Origin: Marinilabiliales bacterium
GTDB taxonomy: Bacteria; Bacteroidota; Bacteroidia; Bacteroidales; BM523
Direction of reading: 5' to 3'
Length of the DNA: 6,746 bases
NCBI GenBank assembly: GCA_002869425.1
Contig: PKSZ01000722.1
Location: 538-7,283, forward strand
In this document: in pieces, positions 1 to 3,821 of the stretch
Layout of the letters: every line of letters starts with the position of its first letter
How positions within the stretch are numbered: the stretch's first letter is position 1
Notes under the pieces: generated by a model
What the model was told of the DNA's origin: nothing
The model's input: the letters and a program-made list of their open reading frames with translations, nothing else
The model's database searches: none
Made by a program: the position numbers and the translations under genes

Positions 1-203
1 TAGCAAACTCCAACTCTGTAGTTGTAATTGGCATTGTCTGGCTCAATAGCTTGAAGTTTAAGCAAGTAGGTTAGTGCTTCACTAAAATCATCTTCGTAAT
101 AGTAGAAATCAGCATCTTCAATTAGCTCTTTAACAGTCGGTTGTTGAGCATAAGAAAAGCATGAAACTGAAAGTATAATAAAAACAAATAATAATCGCCT
201 CAT
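1..203 (-). CDS. Partial secreted TPR protein, probable third TPR-PD40-OmpA paralog (5' end only)
   Basis: I translated this fragment by hand from an ATG at 201-203; it stays open for 67 codons and leaves the window. The first 20 or so residues are a signal peptide (MRRLLF, a hydrophobic stretch, then SYA-QQ), indicating Sec export. The following residues (DADFYYYEDDFSEAL, later YRVGVC) align without gaps of note to the N-terminus of the 849-3725 product (DAEYDFLYEEYDNAL, YRIGLCY), both being TPR-type helices. The last two bases, TA, should therefore begin a Tyr codon rather than a stop. By analogy the full gene would encode a large propeller/OmpA envelope protein, but only its first helices are visible and it could be a shorter TPR protein. 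A Cys at residue 15 lies in the signal peptide, but its preceding residues (S-V-S) make a poor lipobox, so signal peptidase I cleavage before Gln is preferred. It lies 134 bp downstream of the acetyltransferase gene. Confidence 0.75.
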   Translation of the reverse strand, partial: MRRLLFVFIILSVSCFSYAQQPTVKELIEDADFYYYEDDFSEALTYLLKLQAIEPDNANYNYRVGVC

Positions 204-240
204 TACAAGTTGTTTAATTAATTAGTTATATATATTATAT

Positions 241-255
241 CTTGGATAAACCAAG
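241..255 (-). other. Small hairpin in the leader of the left-edge gene
   Basis: CTTGG and CCAAG form a perfect 5-bp inverted repeat around a 5-nt loop, ending 37 nt upstream of the ATG at 203. On the minus strand it is followed by an A/T-mixed stretch rather than a T run, so it does not look like an intrinsic terminator for the acetyltransferase gene. It may be a weak leader hairpin or chance. Confidence 0.2.
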
Positions 256-283
256 CCTGACTCTGGAATAAGTATCCCGAATA

Positions 284-317
284 CAAACCTACTAATAATT
301 TACCAAGTAGTTGCAAA
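284..317 (-). promoter_or_regulatory. Candidate Bacteroidota-type promoter for the left-edge gene
   Basis: On the minus strand, TAGGTTTG (284-291) fits the Bacteroides -7 consensus TAnnTTTG exactly. A TTTG (314-317) lies upstream with a 22-bp spacer, slightly longer than the usual spacing to the -33 element. Transcription from here would give a leader of roughly 75-80 nt before the ATG at 203. The position, in the only sizeable gap between the acetyltransferase and the left-edge gene, supports it. No start site is known and AT-rich DNA yields such matches by chance. Confidence 0.35.
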
Positions 318-337
318 AATATTAAAACAAATATTTG

Positions 338-862
338 TTAACGAATGAGTTGTAATAAAAATTCATTTTCGTAGCCATTAGTGGTTTTCACCCAGTCTTC
401 TTTTTTTCCGGTGATTTTGAAACCATATTTTTCAAAAAGGGCCAGACTATTTTTATTTGATTCCAGGATGTTGCAGTACAATTGATGCAATTTTAACACA
501 GAAAAACAATAGTCTATTAGTAGTTGCAGTGCATTGCTGGCATAAGCTTTATTATAATCATTTTCCGATCCTATTAAAATTCCAACTCCGGCTTTAGCGT
601 TTGCAGGATCAAAATCAAAAATATCGATTGCTCCAACAGGTCTTTTTTCTTTTGTTGAACAAATGATAAATCGCGCCTGCTTGATTTCATAGATATCAAG
701 GTGGCTGTTTTCTATATATTTTTTTAAGATATACTTTGAAAATGGAACAAGTGTCTGACTAACCTGCCAAATATTTGTATTGTTTTCCCATTGATAAAGA
801 ATGTTTAAATCTTCTGGTTCAGGTGCACGAAGAAATACATTATTGTTTTCAAGGATTGACAT
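338..862 (-). CDS. GNAT family N-acetyltransferase (RimJ/RimL/SpeG-like)
   Basis: This encodes a 174-residue GNAT-fold enzyme expected to transfer acetyl from acetyl-CoA to an amine, in the cytoplasm. The opening FLRAPEPEDLNILYQWENN is the usual beta1-alpha1 start of the RimJ/RimL/SpeG-like group. The middle has VGAIDIFDFDP and AGVGILIGSENDYNKAYASNAL, the region of the acetyl-CoA pyrophosphate loop, followed by LHQLYCNILESNKNSLALFEKYGF, the conserved C-terminal half. Length is normal for a single-domain GNAT. The loop normally reads R/Q-x-x-G-x-G/A (often NKGYA in relatives); here it is NKAYA, lacking the second glycine. The substrate (a protein N-terminus, polyamine or other amine) cannot be told. 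I chose the ATG at 860-862; a TTG two codons upstream is in frame but less likely. The gene overlaps the end of the upstream gene by 14 nt, pointing to co-transcription and translational coupling. The downstream gap of 134 bp carries a candidate promoter for the next gene. Confidence 0.9.
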   Translation of the reverse strand: MSILENNNVFLRAPEPEDLNILYQWENNTNIWQVSQTLVPFSKYILKKYIENSHLDIYEIKQARFIICSTKEKRPVGAIDIFDFDPANAKAGVGILIGSENDYNKAYASNALQLLIDYCFSVLKLHQLYCNILESNKNSLALFEKYGFKITGKKEDWVKTTNGYENEFLLQLIR

Positions 863-3725
863 TTTCAAATTTTTCGTAAAAAGTAGAATTCATTATAAAA
901 GCATCATTGTACTGATCTTGTTTAATCAATTGACGCCATTCCTGTCTGGCTTCATTAAATGAATTGAATGGACCCCAGGTGTATCTGAAATAGCCATCAG
1001 CACCTTTGTAAATATGTATCTGGGTTTTTTGTAACCCCTTGAATTTATTCAAATCTACATTTTTTTTAACCGATAAAATTTGAATTACGAAATTCTCATT
1101 CGGGTTAAATGCTGCAGTGGTTGCAATAGAATCAATATTTGCTTCTTTTGGTTTATTCCCTGTAAGAATTTCCAGTCTTTTGCTCCGAACAAGAAAGGCA
1201 TCTGGATATCCTTTGTTGATAATTCTTTGTAGTTCAATAAGTGCCTGTTCCTTAGTCTTGTAGTAGCCCGTGACATATCTGAATAATCCGTCATAACAAT
1301 GTAATTCTTCAACATTGCTTAGGTTATTAAAATAGCTTGTGCCGACACTTTTCATTAATGCTTTAACCTGTATTCTGTAAGTGTCTTTATCGCCGCCAGA
1401 TGCATATGCATCATTTTTCACTGTATTGGCTTCAGAGATTATTTTATCCAGTTGCTTTAGACTAATTATTGAAGCATCCGGGAAGCTTTCTACATATTTT
1501 GTATTGAGGAATGATATAGCTTCTTCTTTTTTGTTGAATTTTCCTGCAGTATAGATATAGCTGTTCTTTGTTTTGTGTTCTGTCAGGTTGGAAAATTCAT
1601 CTGATTGAATTTGCTGGTTGGAATTTGTTATAAATACAGTATATTGAATTTCTCCTGCATTGTATCTCAGGTGTTCAGGTATATGCGTATCTTCAACAAT
1701 AACTGTGTTTTGAGCATTGTGTATTTTTAACTCCACTCTTCGGTTGTATTTTCTTCCTTCAGGATTGTCAGAACCATCCGGATTCTTGTTTATGGCTATT
1801 TGATTAGCTTCTCCCATACCTTTGGCCACAAAGTGTTTTTTATCAATTCCATTTTGAACAAGGTACTCGATAACTGTGCGTGCTCTTTTGATGGACAATT
1901 CTTTGTTGAATTTTATATTGCCTTTAGCATCTGTGTAACCGATAACTTCTATCAATAATGATGGATTGGTTTCGATTAGAGATGATAATTTTGCAAGTTT
2001 TACTTTTTCATCTTTAGAAAGTTGAAAGGAACCATAATCAAAATAGATGTTATTGATTGCAATATAATTGCCCGTTGTTATCTGCTTTGATTTTAAAGTA
2101 ACCGGGTGATTGAAAATTTTTGAATGGAAAGAATTGGGTATGCTTATTTCTTCAGTACTTGTTTCATAGCCTGCAGCATGAAAGATTAGTGTAAAATCTC
2201 CTGGAATGGTATTGAAGCTGTATTCCCTGTTTACATCTGAAACGAGTTCAGCAAGAATAGCATTTTTATGCATGATGGTTATTTTAACCGGATTTTCATT
2301 CTGACTTTGATCATCAAATGATATTGTACCTTTCACTTCTATTACAGGAATTAGATTTTCTATACTGTCAGTATTTGAATTAGAGATGCTTGCAATAATT
2401 GAAGTGTCGCCAGAAGTTATAGCAGAAATGAAACTATCGTTTTGTTCTTTAATTGCTTTTTGTGTATTGAGAATATTCAGACAATAGATATCGAAGCCAC
2501 CAAGACTACTTGTGTCGAGCATACTTTTATATATGAGGCTGTCGTTAATAAAGCTATAATAGATGTCGTCGGAAGGTGTTGAAATTGGAAATCCCAGGTT
2601 TACTGGTGATGACCAGCCATTTTCCGTTTTTTTACTTCTGAAAATATCAAAACCTCCCATATTGTTGTGCCCTTTGCTGCAGAAAATTAAAGTAGAATCG
2701 TTAATAAGTGAGGGATATATTTCATCATAAATACTATTAATTGCAGTTCCAATATTTTGAACATCAGACCACTCATTATTTTCTTTTTTAGTATAAAACA
2801 AATCAAAACCACCCAGAGATTCCTTGTTTTTAATAGAAAGGATCATCGTGTTTTCATCTGGAGATAAACAGGCACTTTGTTCACAATATTTTGAATTGAT
2901 CTTTCTTCCGAAAGGCTCCATTTTTTGCCAGTTTCCATTTTCTTTTATGGCATAATATAGATCGCCTTTTTCAAGATCACCATCAGACAAAATCATTTTA
3001 TTTCCTTTTGCTGATATATAAACCGGGTAGAAAAAACCACTTGAGCTTATCTTGTATGTAATATTGTCTGGTACCGACCATGTTGAATCTGAAAGCATTT
3101 GGACATAGTAGATATCTTCCTGATCTGTTTTAGTTGTATAAACCATATGTTTTCCATCAGCAGAAACAGCAATGTGCCAGTTGTGGTTCTCATTGTTTAT
3201 CGGGTTTGGCAGATGATTTATATTTATAGTAAGTGGATACTTTGTTAGCTCAAGTGCTGTGTAGCATTTGTCGATTTCATGATTGGCAGTTTCATGACCG
3301 TATACATTATCTGGTTCTATTAACTCAAGATAATTTTTTAATATAAACATGGCTTTTTCAGTTTTGAAAATCTGCCTGTATGCATTAGCCAGTCTTAGGT
3401 AGGTGTCAAGTGGTGCTCTGGTTTCTTTAAAGGAGCCGTCTTTATAATCCCTGGAAACATTTTTTGTCGCTTTTTCAAAGTAGGGAATAGATTTTCTGTA
3501 TTCATACAGGTACGAATAACACAAGCCAATTCTGTAAGCAATATTATTGTTACTTGTATCTTTTTTATAGAGGTTTAAATACTTGCTTAATGCATTATCG
3601 TATTCTTCATATAAGAAATCATATTCTGCATCAATGAATCTGTATTTATCATTTTTTGAGTATTGAGCAATAGCACTTACAGAGAATACAAATAGAATAG
3701 AAAATATGAAAAGCCGGATCTTCAT
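849..3725 (-). CDS. Secreted TPR-PD40 propeller-CRD-OmpA protein with three C-terminal SPOR-like domains (PorE-like)
   Basis: This complete 958-residue protein is predicted to be exported and to sit in the periplasm bound to peptidoglycan. Visible parts in order: signal peptide 1-20 (cleavage SAIA-Q, no lipobox Cys); TPR-type helices about 28-135; PD40/TolB-like beta-propeller about 165-420, with blade signatures GGFDLF, GGFDIF (twice-like) and GW-x-x-P-x-NLG; short linker 421-460; carboxypeptidase-regulatory-like beta-sandwich about 460-545 (NREYSFNTIPGDF); OmpA C-type domain about 553-668; three SPOR-like repeats about 693-763, 782-853 and 878-952. In the OmpA domain, GYTD Asp599 and LSxxR Arg614 are 15 residues apart, as are the diaminopimelate-binding Asp and Arg of known OmpA domains, and GRKYNRRVELK closes it. 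TPR-propeller-CRD-OmpA is the architecture of PorE of the type IX secretion system, but PorE is a lipoprotein without this SPOR tail, so the role is inferred as PorE-like scaffolding, not established. The start is the only ATG giving a proper signal peptide. The stop codon overlaps the acetyltransferase start. Confidence 0.9.
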   Translation of the reverse strand: MKIRLFIFSILFVFSVSAIAQYSKNDKYRFIDAEYDFLYEEYDNALSKYLNLYKKDTSNNNIAYRIGLCYSYLYEYRKSIPYFEKATKNVSRDYKDGSFKETRAPLDTYLRLANAYRQIFKTEKAMFILKNYLELIEPDNVYGHETANHEIDKCYTALELTKYPLTININHLPNPINNENHNWHIAVSADGKHMVYTTKTDQEDIYYVQMLSDSTWSVPDNITYKISSSGFFYPVYISAKGNKMILSDGDLEKGDLYYAIKENGNWQKMEPFGRKINSKYCEQSACLSPDENTMILSIKNKESLGGFDLFYTKKENNEWSDVQNIGTAINSIYDEIYPSLINDSTLIFCSKGHNNMGGFDIFRSKKTENGWSSPVNLGFPISTPSDDIYYSFINDSLIYKSMLDTSSLGGFDIYCLNILNTQKAIKEQNDSFISAITSGDTSIIASISNSNTDSIENLIPVIEVKGTISFDDQSQNENPVKITIMHKNAILAELVSDVNREYSFNTIPGDFTLIFHAAGYETSTEEISIPNSFHSKIFNHPVTLKSKQITTGNYIAINNIYFDYGSFQLSKDEKVKLAKLSSLIETNPSLLIEVIGYTDAKGNIKFNKELSIKRARTVIEYLVQNGIDKKHFVAKGMGEANQIAINKNPDGSDNPEGRKYNRRVELKIHNAQNTVIVEDTHIPEHLRYNAGEIQYTVFITNSNQQIQSDEFSNLTEHKTKNSYIYTAGKFNKKEEAISFLNTKYVESFPDASIISLKQLDKIISEANTVKNDAYASGGDKDTYRIQVKALMKSVGTSYFNNLSNVEELHCYDGLFRYVTGYYKTKEQALIELQRIINKGYPDAFLVRSKRLEILTGNKPKEANIDSIATTAAFNPNENFVIQILSVKKNVDLNKFKGLQKTQIHIYKGADGYFRYTWGPFNSFNEARQEWRQLIKQDQYNDAFIMNSTFYEKFENVNP
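870..1649 (-). repeat. Three tandem SPOR-like repeats (958-residue protein)
   Basis: Residues 693-763, 782-853 and 878-952 repeat one pattern: a first strand of type Y-x-[IV]-Q-V-K, a central DG[LY]FRY-x-x-G, then EA and a helix, ending in Y-[PN]-DAF-[LI]. Copies 2 (DGLFRYVTG, GYPDAFLV) and 3 (DGYFRYTWG, YNDAFIM) are clear. Copy 1 is divergent: IYTAGKF replaces the RY core and FPDASIIS replaces the DAF end. SPOR domains in other bacteria bind septal glycan strands stripped of stem peptides. Assignment rests on pattern only, not a profile search. Confidence 0.75.
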
Positions 3726-3731
3726 TATTTA

Positions 3732-3748
3732 TTGTGTCAATGGCACAA
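3732..3748. other. 17-bp imperfect dyad at the probable transcription start
   Basis: TTGTG and CACAA form perfect 5-bp arms with a 7-bp centre, 6 bp upstream of the ATG at 3723-3725 and overlapping the candidate -7 element by 3 bp. It could be an operator or a small RNA hairpin next to the start codon. It resembles a CRP-like half-site pair, but the centre is one base too short for the enteric CRP site. Confidence 0.2.
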
Positions 3749-3753
3749 ATTTA
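3746..3753 (-). promoter_or_regulatory. Candidate -7 promoter element upstream of the 958-residue protein gene
   Basis: On the minus strand TAAATTTG matches the Bacteroides -7 consensus TAnnTTTG exactly, 20 bp upstream of the ATG at 3725. A start a few bases downstream would leave a leader of about 15 nt. No TTG/TTTG lies at the expected -33 distance, so this may be weak, may need an activator, or may be chance. The two paralogs may equally be read through as one operon. Confidence 0.3.
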
Positions 3754-3766
3754 ACGAAGATTATAA

Positions 3767-3779
3767 CAATAGCCTATTG
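3767..3779. other. Perfect 13-bp palindrome upstream of the candidate promoter
   Basis: CAATAG and CTATTG are perfect 6-bp arms around one central base, in the 96-bp gap between the two large paralogs. It lies just where a -33 element would be expected for the TAAATTTG at 3746-3753. It is not followed by a T run on the minus strand, so it is a poor terminator. An operator for a dimeric regulator is possible; chance is not excluded. Confidence 0.25.
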
Positions 3780-3821
3780 AAATACAGGATAGTTGCAATT
3801 ATTTTCCCACATTAAAATTGA

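Noticed and set aside
866..868. TTG as start of the acetyltransferase
   Set aside because: An ATG lies two codons downstream and gives a normal family N-terminus; the TTG would only lengthen the overlap.
1085..1315. Minus-strand open frame of 76 codons within the 958-residue gene
   Set aside because: It is an out-of-frame shadow of the SPOR-like region, with no recognisable domain.
3732..3748. CRP/FNR-type binding site
   Set aside because: The TGTG and CACA arms are separated by 7 rather than 8 bases, and inner bases do not fit; it is kept only as an unassigned dyad.
3763..3790. Intrinsic terminator after the upstream paralog
   Set aside because: The palindrome has almost no loop and no T tract follows on the minus strand; another possible stem (CCTGT/ATAGG) is short and contains a wobble pair.
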